Assembly (NCBI RefSeq): GCF_025996515.1
Contig: NZ_BLRH01000021.1
Location: 62,001-126,000, forward strand
Reading direction: 5' to 3'
From: Rhizohabitans arisaemae
Lineage (GTDB): Bacteria; Actinomycetota; Actinomycetes; Streptosporangiales; Streptosporangiaceae
DNA: 64,000 nt
Part shown: piece by piece, positions 47,222 to 56,977 of the stretch
Numbering within the stretch: position 1 is the first letter of the stretch
How the letters are laid out: every line of letters begins with the position of its first letter
The notes under the pieces: generated by a model
Database searches by the model: none
The model's input: only the letters and a program-made list of their open reading frames with translations
What the model was told of the DNA's origin: nothing
Position numbers and translations under genes: made by a program

Positions 47222-50200
47222 TCAGCGCAGGCCGTAGGCCCGGACGACCGTCTGGGTGATCTCGTTGTCCCGTGAGTCCTCGGCGTTGATCCGCAGCGAC
47301 ACGCTTTCCGCACCCTCTGCGCGCGGGACGGTCACCCGGTAGCGGGTGCCGTGGCCGCGTACGGTCGTCTCGGTCCAGGTCCGGCCCTCGTCGAACGAGA
47401 CCTCGACCTCCACCTCGGTGTCCCGGGGGACGTTGAGCCCGGTCTGATGGCGCAGCGTCAGCTCCACGGTGTGCGCGTGCCGCCCGGAGACCCGGCCGTA
47501 CCGGTCCACGGGGACGTCGTAGTCCACCTGGAGCAGGGGGAGGGGTTCCCTTCGGTCACCCGCGGGCCGGGCGGAACGGAAGCCCCAGGTGGTCTCGGTA
47601 CGGGTCGCCCAGATCCACTCCGGGTCGTTCCGCTCGGTGGTCAGGGTCAGCCGGTATGCGGCCGGGTCCGGTGTGGTGTCGATGTTCCGCCAGGCGTCGG
47701 GCCGCTCGGCTATCGGCGTGCCGTCCCGCCAGAGCCGTAGTTTCGATTCCCCTTCGTCGCCGAAGGCGTAGTGTCCCCGGGCGTCGGTGAACTCCGGGAT
47801 CCGGACGGCGAGGACGTCCCCGGAACGGGAGGAGACGATTCCCGGCACGTCGGCGGGGATCGCGGGCCGGACCACCGGGGTGATCCAGTCCATCGTGTCC
47901 GACCCCTGGGCGTAGGTTCGCGGCGACTCGCGGAAGCCGCCCGAAAGCGGGTTCATCTCATCCCAGGTGTACAGATGGTGGACGCGGTGCTGCCAGAGCG
48001 AGTCCCCGGCACTGATCCACTCCTCTCGGGTCGACGGTGTCGCGACGATGCGCTGGAAGTCGTTCCAGGAATACGACTGCCACGGCCGCCAGCCGAACCG
48101 CTGCTCCTTGGCCCAGCCGAACCCGCCGTAGTCGGCGTAGCGGGTGGTCCGCCGCATGCTGTTGGCCCGGGTCACCCGATGTGTGATCTCATCGGGCACC
48201 CGGTCCCGCTCGACGTGGAAGACGTCGTAGAGGTAGGGGCTGGAGACGGTCAGCGTGAGTTCCAGTCTGGCCCGGCCCGGACGGGCGGCCTCGATCAGCC
48301 GCAGGCCGTCGTCGTGCGCGACGACCAGCGCGGGGATCGGCTCCCGGTCGCCCACAGGCCGCCACACGGTCCACGGGGATTCGCTCCTGTCCCGCACGAT
48401 GAGCGCCGCCGAGGCGCCCGCGGCGGCAGCGGCGGTGACCTGTTCCCGCTCGGTGATCTCGGGGGAGGCGGTCATCACCACCGCGGCGCCGCGGGGTTTC
48501 GCCGCGGCGAGTTCGGCGGGCTTTCCGGTTCCCGCGTAGACGAGCCGGAACTCCCGGCGCCCGTCGTAGACCGGTGATTGGTGCAGCAGGTTCGTCCACA
48601 ACGGGCCGCCGAGGCCGCGGACCTGGGCGACGACCATGGGGGCGACCAGTTGCCAGCGGGAGGAGAACTCGAACTCGCCGCGCCGTACCCGCTCGGTGGG
48701 GGTGACGTTGAGCCGTCTTATGTTGCTGAAGTGCATCACCCCGTGGCTGACCGTGCGCTTGTTTCCCATCACGCGGTGCAGGTAGTAGCTGAAGATCTCC
48801 CGCTGCTCGGCGGGCTGAGGGGTCAGGATCCGCACGGGGGCGCCTTCCCGCGCGTCCAGGACGATCTCGGTGTCCTTGGTGATCTCGATTTCGGGGTCGG
48901 TGATCAGGGTCGCCTGCTCGTCCAGCCGGTCGCCGTCCTCGATGACGCCGTGCAGGATGTAGTCGCCCTCCTCCACCTCGACGGTGCGCGGCTGTCCCGG
49001 GCGGAGCCAGGTGCGCACATCCGAGCCGCGGCGCTCGCCGAACAGGGTGACCACGTACGCCCACGTCGGCTCCCCCTTCCGGTCCAGCGCGCGCAGGGTC
49101 ACCTTCCGGATCGGGCCGGTGAAGGTGGTCCCGACCGAGGTCCGTACGGAGATCCCGTCCGGTCCGGTCGCGGTGATCCAGCCCCCGTGCAGGCCTCGGG
49201 CGAGCTTGGCCGCATCCAGGGTCACCCCGACCTCCGCCGACGAGCCGGGAGGTACCGTGACCTGGGCGGACTCCAGCGTGAGCGCATCCGTCCCCGCAGG
49301 GCCGCCGTCCAGGTTCCGCAGGTCGGCCTTGAGATCGAGCCGCACCTCCGCAGCGGAGTCGTTGTGGTAGACCAGGCGTTTGACGACCGGTTTGAGGCCG
49401 GGGGCGTCGGCGTGCATGCCGAAGTCGATCGCACCGGTGCCCCGCACCCGCTGGGAGACGGCACGGGCCACGTCCACCCGGCCGGAGCCCTGTTCGAAGA
49501 CGGTCAGCCCGGGGTTGATCCGGGCCGTGCCGGTCAGCGCGTCCTTGAGCCGTGCCGCGCGCCATTGCGGGTTGGCCTGGGCCAGGAGTGCCGCGGCGCC
49601 CGCCACGTGCGGGGTCGCCATCGAGGTCCCCGAGGCCGCCGTGTACCGCGCGTCGACCGGGTCACCCATGGCGGTGCCGGCGGCGCGGGCCGCCACGATG
49701 CCCACTCCCGGCGCGGTGATCTCCGGTTTGAGCCCGTTGTCGCCGAGCCGCGGCCCCCGGCTGGAGAAGCCGGCGAGCCGCTCGTCCCGTTCGACCGCGC
49801 CCACGGTGAGCGCGGCGTCGGCGGCGCCCGGCGAGCCGATGGTGTGCATTCCGCCGACGTTGCCCGCGGCCACGACGAAGAGCGTCCCGGATTGGGCGGT
49901 CAGTGTGTTCACCGCCTCGCTCAGCGGGTCCTTCCCGTCGGTGGCTCCGGCGCCGAGGCTCATGTTGACCACCTCGGCGCCCTGCCGGACCGCCCACTCC
50001 ATCCCCGCGATGACCCAGGAGAACTGTCCGGAGCCGTCGTCGTCGAGGACCTTGCCGATCAGCAGGTTCGCGCCGGGGGCGACGCCCTTGTGCGTGGGGC
50101 CGTTCCCGGCCACCGTCGACGCCACGTGGGTGCCGTGCCCGTGCCCGTCGGTGACCGCGGGGTCGTCGGTGAAGTTCTCCGCGGACGTCACCTTGCCGGT

Positions 50201-50935
50201 GAGGTCGGGGTGGGCGGCGTCGACCCCGGTGTCCAGGACGGCCACGTCGACGCCGGTTCCGTCGTAGCCCGCCCGCCAGGCGTCGGGGGCGCCGATCTGG
50301 GCGACGCTGCGGTCCAGTGTGGTCCGGACCCGGGCGTCCAGCCAGATTCGGTCCAGGCCGGCGGCGAGCCGGGGCGACGCGGTGGCCGTGGCGGGGGAGC
50401 CGCTGATCGACTTCCAGAAGCCGCTCAGCCCGCCCTTGCCCGCGGACAGGGCGGCGCCGCCGATGCTGGGTAGCGCTGTCGTGGTCGTGGCCCCGGTGAA
50501 CGTCTGCGCCTGCCCCCGCTTAGGGTCTTGAAATTTCACGATAAGAGGGAGATTTGGGGCGGACCGGTCGTCGTAGCCGTCCGCGATCAGCTGCTTCACG
50601 TCGAAAAGCCCGGGGTCGAGGAGGCCGGAGGAGAGGTACGGCACCACGTCCGCCGGGATCACCTGCAGGCCGTCCTCGGTCTCGGTGGTGTGGAAGGTGA
50701 CCCGCTCCCGGCCGGGCGCGGGGCGTACCGACGCGGCGTACCTGCCCGGGGCGGCTTGAACGAGCTGGACGACGTCACCGGTGATCAGGGTGACCTGATG
50801 GCCGGTGGGGTCCACCGGATCCGTCTGAGTTATCAGGCTTTTCGGGGTATGGCCTGTGGCGGGCAGGGCGACGGCGACGGTGATCGCGGTCGCGATCCCG
50901 GCGGCCGTGGCGGTCCAGCGTACGAACCGGCCCAT
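47222..50935 (-). CDS. Large secreted subtilisin-like serine peptidase (S8)
   Basis: A 1237-residue secreted peptidase. A signal peptide (about 1-29) and a prodomain (about 45-190) are followed by the S8 domain with D235 in AVLDTGVD, H267 in GHGTHV, the oxyanion Asn in VVAAGNVGG and S438 in SGTSMATPHVAGAAAL. Further on there are beta-sandwich regions and, at about 780-880, a protease-associated-like segment (AAVVMTASPEITEREQV; AGASAALIVRDRS). The extra 600 C-terminal residues probably guide substrate binding outside the cell. It is divergent from the first S1 peptidase, in a run of secreted peptidases. Confidence 0.92.
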   Translation of the reverse strand: MGRFVRWTATAAGIATAITVAVALPATGHTPKSLITQTDPVDPTGHQVTLITGDVVQLVQAAPGRYAASVRPAPGRERVTFHTTETEDGLQVIPADVVPYLSSGLLDPGLFDVKQLIADGYDDRSAPNLPLIVKFQDPKRGQAQTFTGATTTTALPSIGGAALSAGKGGLSGFWKSISGSPATATASPRLAAGLDRIWLDARVRTTLDRSVAQIGAPDAWRAGYDGTGVDVAVLDTGVDAAHPDLTGKVTSAENFTDDPAVTDGHGHGTHVASTVAGNGPTHKGVAPGANLLIGKVLDDDGSGQFSWVIAGMEWAVRQGAEVVNMSLGAGATDGKDPLSEAVNTLTAQSGTLFVVAAGNVGGMHTIGSPGAADAALTVGAVERDERLAGFSSRGPRLGDNGLKPEITAPGVGIVAARAAGTAMGDPVDARYTAASGTSMATPHVAGAAALLAQANPQWRAARLKDALTGTARINPGLTVFEQGSGRVDVARAVSQRVRGTGAIDFGMHADAPGLKPVVKRLVYHNDSAAEVRLDLKADLRNLDGGPAGTDALTLESAQVTVPPGSSAEVGVTLDAAKLARGLHGGWITATGPDGISVRTSVGTTFTGPIRKVTLRALDRKGEPTWAYVVTLFGERRGSDVRTWLRPGQPRTVEVEEGDYILHGVIEDGDRLDEQATLITDPEIEITKDTEIVLDAREGAPVRILTPQPAEQREIFSYYLHRVMGNKRTVSHGVMHFSNIRRLNVTPTERVRRGEFEFSSRWQLVAPMVVAQVRGLGGPLWTNLLHQSPVYDGRREFRLVYAGTGKPAELAAAKPRGAAVVMTASPEITEREQVTAAAAAGASAALIVRDRSESPWTVWRPVGDREPIPALVVAHDDGLRLIEAARPGRARLELTLTVSSPYLYDVFHVERDRVPDEITHRVTRANSMRRTTRYADYGGFGWAKEQRFGWRPWQSYSWNDFQRIVATPSTREEWISAGDSLWQHRVHHLYTWDEMNPLSGGFRESPRTYAQGSDTMDWITPVVRPAIPADVPGIVSSRSGDVLAVRIPEFTDARGHYAFGDEGESKLRLWRDGTPIAERPDAWRNIDTTPDPAAYRLTLTTERNDPEWIWATRTETTWGFRSARPAGDRREPLPLLQVDYDVPVDRYGRVSGRHAHTVELTLRHQTGLNVPRDTEVEVEVSFDEGRTWTETTVRGHGTRYRVTVPRAEGAESVSLRINAEDSRDNEITQTVVRAYGLR

Positions 50936-51271
50936 CGATGTGCTCCTTCAGGTTGCGCAGGAGATCGCCTGCGTGGCGGGGATGGATCGCAGTCTGAAGC
51001 GAACACTTGGGGCCGGTCACCGTCTCCGGGCCGCCGCAGTGGCGACATGTCGCAAGGTGGACACTCGGCGGCGGCCTGCTGCGGCTGGCACGGCCGGCGC
51101 CGGACGGATCGGAGGACTCTCGGAAAACCGCTCTCCGATAAATCCGGATTTATGCAACTAATTTCCGTTGCGGCAATACCCGTTTATTGCTTTTTGTTGA
51201 CACAATTCATTGGCTGAATGAGTCTCGTCTCCATCGGAGTCAGGATCGTCGCATTCCGCGAAGTGAGAAAC
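50936..51271. other. Divergent promoter region of the subtilase and S1 peptidase 1
   Basis: This 336-base gap becomes AT-rich toward the S1 gene. TTGTTGACA at 51194-51202 and GTGAGAAA just before the ATG recur upstream of S1 peptidase 2. I see no gene. Confidence 0.5.
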
Positions 51272-52549
51272 ATGTCTGTTCAATCATGGAGACGTAGATT
51301 CACGCTGCTCGTCGCGGCGATGGCGGTCACGTTTCCGCCCGCCCCGGCAAGTACCGCCTCGGCGGCGACCCCGTCGCCTTCGCCTGCCGTGAAACCGGCA
51401 CCCGAGGGAGACGCCGGGTACATTTCGGAGGCCGACCGGGCCCGTGCCGTGGCGCAGGCGCCGCTGCTCCGGGCGGCGGACCGGATCCGTAAGCTGGTCG
51501 AGGCAGGCCAGGACGCCGGTTTCGCCGGGACCGGGATCGGCGCGGACCGGGTCGTGGTCTGGTGGAAGGGTTCGCCGCCGAAGGCCGTTCAGGACGCGAT
51601 CGTCAAGGCCCGCCGGATCGCCCCGGTCGAGGTGCGGAAAGCCGCCCACTCCCGCGACGAACTGAAGGCCGCCGCCGCGAAGGTGTGGGCGGCGGCCGGG
51701 GTGACCTCCGGGGGGCCGGTGCACGCGATCCGGATTCCGTTCGACGGCAGCAAGGTGTCCGCGGCGGTGGAGGAAGGGGCCAAGGCGGCCAAGACCCAGG
51801 CCGAGTCCAGAATCCCTCGTGGCCTCGGGGTCCCGGTGGAGGTGCACGCGCGTAACCCGCTCACGGTGACGACCCGGTGCGACGACTACGCCCCGTGGTA
51901 CGGCGGCGTGGCGATCCGGAACACCGCGTTCACCTTCCCCACCCTCTGCGGCGGAACCGCCGGTCGACAATTCAACTGCACCGCGGGCTTCGCCGTCCGG
52001 CTGGGCGGGCTCGCCTACCTGCTCACCGCAGGACACTGCGGCGCCCCCGGCAATGCGTTCTCCGACTCCACCGGCGAGGCCATCGGGAGCGTGACGCATG
52101 AACACGTGACGCACGACATCGCCCTCATCCGCACCCCCGGCAACTCCCTCGGCCGCATCTGGGACGGGAAACCCGGGGTCAGCGACTTCACCAAGCCGGT
52201 GATCGGCTGGCGCTGGGCCTCCTACGGCCAGCGGCTGTGCGCGTCCGGAACGACCAGCGGCGCCAAGTGCGGCTACCAGGTGGACAGCACCTACACCACG
52301 ATCTGCGGCCGGGACGTCTACGGCGGCTACGAGTGCTACAACGACCTGCTCTCGGCGCGGAGCCACAGCGGCGTCTCCTCCATCGCCGGAGACAGCGGCG
52401 GCCCCGTGTACGAACTGGACGCCGACGTCAACCGGGTCTGGGCCGTCGGCACGGTGACCGGCCGGAACTGGAACACCGCCGGTGACTGGCTCGTCTTCCA
52501 GGACTTCGGTACCGCCACCCGCGACTGGCCCGGCCTCACCCTGCCGTAG
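51272..52549 (+). CDS. Secreted S1 serine peptidase 1 (trypsin/streptogrisin-like)
   Basis: A 425-residue secreted peptidase. After a signal peptide (about 1-33), residues 48-205 form a prodomain of the kind that folds the catalytic part (ISEADRARAVAQAPLLRAAD; KLVEAGQDAGFAG). The chymotrypsin-fold domain carries H255 in LTAGHCG, D282 in HDIALIR and S375 in AGDSGGPV, with several Cys for disulfides. The ATG at 51272 is chosen because the same GTGAGAAA leader stands before the paralogue at 60871. The C-terminus FQDFGTATRDWPGL recurs as fossils elsewhere. It lies 55% or more similar by eye to S1 peptidase 2. Confidence 0.92.
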   Translation: MSVQSWRRRFTLLVAAMAVTFPPAPASTASAATPSPSPAVKPAPEGDAGYISEADRARAVAQAPLLRAADRIRKLVEAGQDAGFAGTGIGADRVVVWWKGSPPKAVQDAIVKARRIAPVEVRKAAHSRDELKAAAAKVWAAAGVTSGGPVHAIRIPFDGSKVSAAVEEGAKAAKTQAESRIPRGLGVPVEVHARNPLTVTTRCDDYAPWYGGVAIRNTAFTFPTLCGGTAGRQFNCTAGFAVRLGGLAYLLTAGHCGAPGNAFSDSTGEAIGSVTHEHVTHDIALIRTPGNSLGRIWDGKPGVSDFTKPVIGWRWASYGQRLCASGTTSGAKCGYQVDSTYTTICGRDVYGGYECYNDLLSARSHSGVSSIAGDSGGPVYELDADVNRVWAVGTVTGRNWNTAGDWLVFQDFGTATRDWPGLTLP

Positions 52550-52574
52550 AGCGGCTCGCGACAAGCACGAGTCC

Positions 52575-52616
52575 GGTACGGGCTGCGCCTGGTACAAGCC
52601 GGGCGCAGCCCGTACC
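52575..52616 (+). terminator. Shared hairpin, copy 2 (after S1 peptidase 1)
   Basis: GGTACGGGCTGCGCC (52575-52589) and GGCGCAGCCCGTACC (52602-52616) form a perfect 15-bp stem, 26 bases after the S1 stop. Confidence 0.8.
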
Positions 52617-52732
52617 AGACGATCTCAAGGTCGGGAGGCCAGGACCTCAAGTGTTCGATGAAGGTTCGGGCGCGACAAAGATATGCCGAAGGACAGACGC
52701 GGGGGCATGACCGATCTCGGCAGCCTGGGTCC

Positions 52733-54205
52733 ATGAAGAAGATCGTCCAACAGGTGGCCGGTGCGGCCACGGTCGTGCTTGTGCTGGGCGGGATGGCGAG
52801 CCCGGCTTCGGCCCGTATGGAGCCGAGGGTCCAGGCCGGCTCGGGCCAGCCTCTTTCCTGGCGGGACTGCGGGGACGGGTTGAAATGCGCCGAACTCACG
52901 GTGCCCGCCGATTGGGCCCGGCCGAAAGCGGCTCAGATCACCCTCGCCCTCGCGATGCGGCCCGCGCGTAATCAGGCGGGCAAGCAGGGCGCACTCGTCT
53001 TCGACATGGGTGGGCCCGGTCCCCAGATTTCCGGATTCCGCTATCTCGGGGACATGGTCGCGGACCTGACCGAATGGTTTGACCTGGTGACTTTTGATCC
53101 GCGAGGGTTCGACGGAAGCAGCGGTATCAAATGCCCGATTCCTGCACCGATTCCTGCGGATAAACGGACCTGGGTTTTCGCGGACCGCACCGCTTTCACC
53201 CAGCATGTCACGAAAAATCGTGATTTTGGGGAGAGGTGCGGCAAGGCGGCAGGTGTACTGTCCGGGAATCTCACCACCTGGCAGCACGTCCGCGACCTGG
53301 AGGCGGTCCGGGTGGCGCTGGGGCAGGAGAAACTCAACTATTACGGCAACTCCTACGGCACCGTCTACGGCACGGCGTACGCGGAATACTTCCCGCACAA
53401 AATCGGCAGAATGTACCTGGACAGCGTGTTCGACCACACCACGCGCTCCATCAAAGAGTGGCTGAAGCCGCGGGTGAAGACCGACGAACGGAACCTGCAC
53501 CGGTTCGCCGAATGGTGTGCGAAGACGGCAAGCTGTGCGCTGCACGGGCGTGACCTGCTCACCGTCTGGAAAGAGGTGATCGCCCGAGCCGGGCGCACGC
53601 CGATCCCGGCGCCCCGCGCGGGGGCGGGCGCCACCGTCGGCGCGGCGACCATCGTCTCCATCGCGGCCGTGGGGTTCGAGCCGCTCTGGGCGGATCTGGC
53701 GAAGGCACTCAAAGAGGCCCACGCGGGCGACGCCTCGCTCCTCCTGGAGGCTCCGCCCGGTGCCCCCGACCCCGACCTGTCCCGGATCAGGCTCTGCGCC
53801 GACTACCGTTACCCCTCCGACTACCGGCGTCTGAAGAGTCTTGAGTCGGACATGCGGAAAGTCGCGCCTCTCCTCGGTTGGCGGAGTGTGTGGGTCATGG
53901 CCAACCACTGCGCCGGGCTCCCATCGACCCAGACATTCCTGCCGCATCCCATCAAGCCGCTGGGAGTGCCGCCTATTCTGATCGCCAACGGTGCCTACGA
54001 CCATGCCACCCCACCGGAGGACGGCCGTCGGCTGGCCGCGCAACTTCCCGGATCCCGGTACCTCCCTGCGCTCGGCGGCCACGCCCTCTACCTGAGCGGC
54101 CACCCGTGCGTACGGGAACACGTCAACCGGTACCTGTCCACCGGTGCGCTGCCGCCCGCGGGCGCAAGCTGTGGCCAGGCTCCGCCCCGTACCGAAAACC
54201 CGTAG
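52733..54205 (+). CDS. Secreted alpha/beta hydrolase (TAP-like, S33 type)
   Basis: A 490-residue secreted hydrolase with signal peptide MKKIVQQVAGAATVVLVLGG ending near ASA. The alpha/beta-hydrolase core has the oxyanion-loop VFDMGGPGPQ, the nucleophile Ser near 206 in YYGNSYGTVYG, Asp near 421 in NGAYDHATP and His near 449 in GGHALYL; the TAP-like C-terminal domain spans about 385-480. Relatives remove amino acids or tripeptides from protein N-termini. The usual first motif G-G-P-G is present. It follows S1 peptidase 1 on the same strand, behind a strong terminator. Confidence 0.88.
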   Translation: MKKIVQQVAGAATVVLVLGGMASPASARMEPRVQAGSGQPLSWRDCGDGLKCAELTVPADWARPKAAQITLALAMRPARNQAGKQGALVFDMGGPGPQISGFRYLGDMVADLTEWFDLVTFDPRGFDGSSGIKCPIPAPIPADKRTWVFADRTAFTQHVTKNRDFGERCGKAAGVLSGNLTTWQHVRDLEAVRVALGQEKLNYYGNSYGTVYGTAYAEYFPHKIGRMYLDSVFDHTTRSIKEWLKPRVKTDERNLHRFAEWCAKTASCALHGRDLLTVWKEVIARAGRTPIPAPRAGAGATVGAATIVSIAAVGFEPLWADLAKALKEAHAGDASLLLEAPPGAPDPDLSRIRLCADYRYPSDYRRLKSLESDMRKVAPLLGWRSVWVMANHCAGLPSTQTFLPHPIKPLGVPPILIANGAYDHATPPEDGRRLAAQLPGSRYLPALGGHALYLSGHPCVREHVNRYLSTGALPPAGASCGQAPPRTENP

Positions 54206-54219
54206 CCCGGCGGGAAACG

Positions 54220-55347
54220 ATGGCAGCCTTGACCGGCATGAGATGGCTGAAAGACCTGCTGCTCGTGTCGGCCGTCGTGACGCTGCTGGTCGGAGTCGCG
54301 ATCTGGGAGGGGCGGTCGCCGACACCGGGCCTCGCCGCCCTGATCGGGCTGAGCATCCTGGCCTGCCTGCCGATGCTGCTGTGGCGGAGGCTACCACTGG
54401 CCGCCGCGCTTCTGTCGGCGGCCGTGGCCTCCTCCATCGGGACCACCGACACCGTCGTCTCCGGCTGGCACGGGCGGCTGGTGGCGATGACACTGTTCTG
54501 TCTCGCCGTGTACCGCCGTCCGCACCGGCCCTGGCTGGTGTCGATCGTCTCGGTCGGCTGGGTGTTCGTGTACGGGGTGCTGATTCCCGAGGAGGCGGTG
54601 TCGACCACCGTGCTCGCCGATCTGCTCCTCGTCGGGGTGACCCCCACCGCCGTCGGATACGCGTTGCGGCTGCATCGGCAGCAGGTGGAGCAGTCGGTAC
54701 GGCTGCGCCACGCCGAGCAGCGGCGGGACGCGGCTGAAGATCGGGAGCGGCTCGCCAGAGACGTCCACGACAGCGTCGGCCACCACCTCACCGCCATCCG
54801 GATGCAGGCCACCGCCGCCCGCAGAGCCCTCGGCGGCGCCCCACCCACCGCCGACCGGGCCCTCGGTACCATCGCCGACCTGTCCGCGTCGGCGTTGACG
54901 GAGGTACGGGCGCTGCTGAGCACCCTGCGCGAGGAGCCCGCCGACGGCATGCCGGGCCTTGCCGAGGTCGGCTCCCTCACCGAGCGGCTGTCCGGTCCCG
55001 ACAGAGTGATCAGCTTGGCCCGCTCGGGGAGTACGGCGCGGCTGCCGTACCAGATCGACCAGACGGCCTACCGGGTGATCCAGGAGGCGCTCACCAACGC
55101 GGTCCGCCACTCCGACGCGACCGCGGTGGACGTGCGTCTCATCCGGAAACGGGACAGGCTGCGTCTTTCGATCGTGGACAACGGTTCGCCGCGGCCCCCC
55201 TCGGAGCTGCCCGCGGAGGGACAGGGTATCCGGGGGATGCGTGAGCGGGTGCGGCTGCGCGGCGGCACCCTGGCGATCGGGCCGCGTGAGCCGTACGGCT
55301 GGCAGGTGGATGTCGAATTGCCGATCGTGAAGGAGTACAAACGGTGA
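54220..55347 (+). CDS. Sensor histidine kinase (HisKA_3 type)
   Basis: A 375-residue kinase with about five hydrophobic helices in residues 8-145, a HisKA_3 domain with the phospho-His in ARDVHDSVGHHLTAIRM, and a HATPase with VIQEALTNAVRHSDA and GQGIRGMRERV. There is no extracellular domain. The ATG at 54220 follows CGGGAAACG and only 14 bases separate it from the hydrolase stop, so it may be cotranscribed with that gene; an ATG at 54238 is the alternative start. It could tie peptidase output to an envelope or nutrient signal. Confidence 0.9.
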   Translation: MAALTGMRWLKDLLLVSAVVTLLVGVAIWEGRSPTPGLAALIGLSILACLPMLLWRRLPLAAALLSAAVASSIGTTDTVVSGWHGRLVAMTLFCLAVYRRPHRPWLVSIVSVGWVFVYGVLIPEEAVSTTVLADLLLVGVTPTAVGYALRLHRQQVEQSVRLRHAEQRRDAAEDRERLARDVHDSVGHHLTAIRMQATAARRALGGAPPTADRALGTIADLSASALTEVRALLSTLREEPADGMPGLAEVGSLTERLSGPDRVISLARSGSTARLPYQIDQTAYRVIQEALTNAVRHSDATAVDVRLIRKRDRLRLSIVDNGSPRPPSELPAEGQGIRGMRERVRLRGGTLAIGPREPYGWQVDVELPIVKEYKR

Positions 55348-55988
55348 TCCGGGTGCTCGTCGCCGACGACCAGGAGCCGGTACGGCAGGCGCTGCGTCTT
55401 ACTCTGGACGGAGAGCCGGACATCGAGGTGGTCGACGAAGCGGCGAACGGTGAGGAAGCCGTACACAAGGCGCTCTGGCGGCGGCCCGACGTTGTGGTGA
55501 TGGACCTGCGGATGCCGTACCTGGACGGAATCGCCGCGATCCGCCTGCTCACCGACACTCCGTCACCACCGGCGATACTCGCCCTGACGACGTTCGACCT
55601 CGACGAGTACCTTTTCGGCGCCCTGCAGGCCGGCGCGGCCGGCTTCCTGCTGAAGGACAGCGATCCCGAACTCCTGCTCGACGCCGTACGGGCGCTGCAC
55701 CGCGGGCACGGCCTCATCGACCCCCAGCTGACACGTCGGCTGATCGGCCGATTCGCCGTCCTGTCCCCTCGGCCGGCCACACGCCCGCTCGACCGGCTGA
55801 CCCCACGCGAACATCAAGTGCTCCGGGAACTGGCCAGAGGATTGAGCAACGCCGAGATCGCTACCGCACTGACGATTGAAGAAGGGACCGTGAAAACGCA
55901 CGTCGCCCGGATACTCGGCAAACTCGGACTACGCACCCGGGTCCACGCCGTCATCTACGCCTACGAACACGGCCTCACCCCCCGATGA
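55344..55988 (+). CDS. NarL-type response regulator
   Basis: A 214-residue regulator with D54 in VVMDLRMP, Lys in GFLLKDSD and a C-terminal LuxR helix-turn-helix (LTPREHQVLRELARGLSNAE). The GTG start at 55344 overlaps the kinase stop by four bases. It is the third NarL-type regulator in the window. Its likely targets, by position, are the surrounding peptidase genes, which is untested. Confidence 0.92.
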   Translation: MIRVLVADDQEPVRQALRLTLDGEPDIEVVDEAANGEEAVHKALWRRPDVVVMDLRMPYLDGIAAIRLLTDTPSPPAILALTTFDLDEYLFGALQAGAAGFLLKDSDPELLLDAVRALHRGHGLIDPQLTRRLIGRFAVLSPRPATRPLDRLTPREHQVLRELARGLSNAEIATALTIEEGTVKTHVARILGKLGLRTRVHAVIYAYEHGLTPR

Positions 55989-56081
55989 GCCTCGGAGTTT
56001 GTCGCCGCGAGGTCACCGGTGCGCATCCAGCGGGCCGCGTCGACGGCCTCGGCAGGTGTGCTCCGGTTACTCGTGTAGTGG

Positions 56082-56477
56082 TTAACGCCTTGTGGACAGC
56101 TCGTGTCGGCGCAGGAACAGGATGCCTGCCGCCGGGACGGCGTAGGCGAGGGGAACAAGAGGACTGTCGCCCAGGATGGCCAGGCTGACGACAACGGCGC
56201 CAAGCAGCAGGAGCAGCAGACACAGTGCTGCCAACGCCCGCAGTCGCGGGATCATCAGACCTGCCGCGCCGGCGACTTCCAACGTGCCGATCACCAGTCG
56301 CAGCCACTGACCCATACCGATGTCGTCGAACATCTCGACGGCGCCGGCTTCGCCGAAGAGCTTGGACGCCCCAGCTGCCAGGATGGCCAGGCCGAGCAGG
56401 ATCTGCAGCACCCACGCCGTGATTCCGGCGGCCTTGCCGGACGGCGAGGAGGTTGTGGACCGTTCGTCGGCGGTCAT
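56082..56477 (-). CDS. DoxX-family membrane protein
   Basis: A 131-residue protein with four hydrophobic segments (about 22-41, 60-75, 83-102 and 105-121) and the family pattern LGLAILAAGASKLFGE...EMFDDIGMGQWLRLVIGTLE. The last residues RRHELSTRR are basic and cytoplasmic. DoxX-like proteins are poorly defined; some link to redox or membrane stress. Its ATG overlaps the SRPBCC stop by four bases in an ArsR-SRPBCC-DoxX operon. Confidence 0.88.
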   Translation of the reverse strand: MTADERSTTSSPSGKAAGITAWVLQILLGLAILAAGASKLFGEAGAVEMFDDIGMGQWLRLVIGTLEVAGAAGLMIPRLRALAALCLLLLLLGAVVVSLAILGDSPLVPLAYAVPAAGILFLRRHELSTRR

Positions 56478-56977
56478 CGTGGTCGGCTGGTCCCGGTCAG
56501 CAGGTCGGCGAGGCGGTCGAACTGCTCAAGCGCGCCCTTCGACATGCCCTGTGCCAGCGCGGCGTCGATCGCCTCCTGCGCGGGGAAGCGGGTGTGGTAG
56601 GTGACCTTTGTTCCGCCCTCGACCTCGTCGAAGGTAGCGGTTTCGATCGCGCCCGGCCCGGTGTTGAACGGCTCGATGTCGAAGATCGACGTTCGGACGA
56701 ACCGCTGAGGCGGCACGACCTCCAAGTACTCTCCGGTGAATGGGGCTCGCCCGCCGTCGAAGAGGTTGACCCAGCGCCACCTGCCGCCGGGGCGGACGTC
56801 CATCTCCACCACATCGGTGGTGGTGCCGTGCGGCCCCCACCACTGAGGGATGTGTTCGGGTGAGGTCATCACGGCCCAGACCTGTTCGCGGGGGGCGTCG
56901 AAGGTGCGCTCGATGACCAACTCGGCGCCTTCGGCGTACATGGTCGTCGTCGCGTTGCCTAGATCCTGCCTGGTCAC
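56474..56977 (-). CDS. SRPBCC/AHSA1-domain protein
   Basis: A 167-residue START-like protein. Characteristic blocks are LVIERTFDAPREQVWAVMTS, IPQWWGPHGTTTDVVEMDVR, GGRWRWV and TKVTYHTRFPAQEAIDA. AHSA1-like proteins bind hydrophobic ligands, and those paired with ArsR regulators are common in actinomycetes. The GTG at 56977 has AAGGAG upstream and overlaps the ArsR stop by four bases, which fixes the start; a longer upstream frame would cover the ArsR gene. Confidence 0.9.
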   Translation of the reverse strand: MTRQDLGNATTTMYAEGAELVIERTFDAPREQVWAVMTSPEHIPQWWGPHGTTTDVVEMDVRPGGRWRWVNLFDGGRAPFTGEYLEVVPPQRFVRTSIFDIEPFNTGPGAIETATFDEVEGGTKVTYHTRFPAQEAIDAALAQGMSKGALEQFDRLADLLTGTSRPR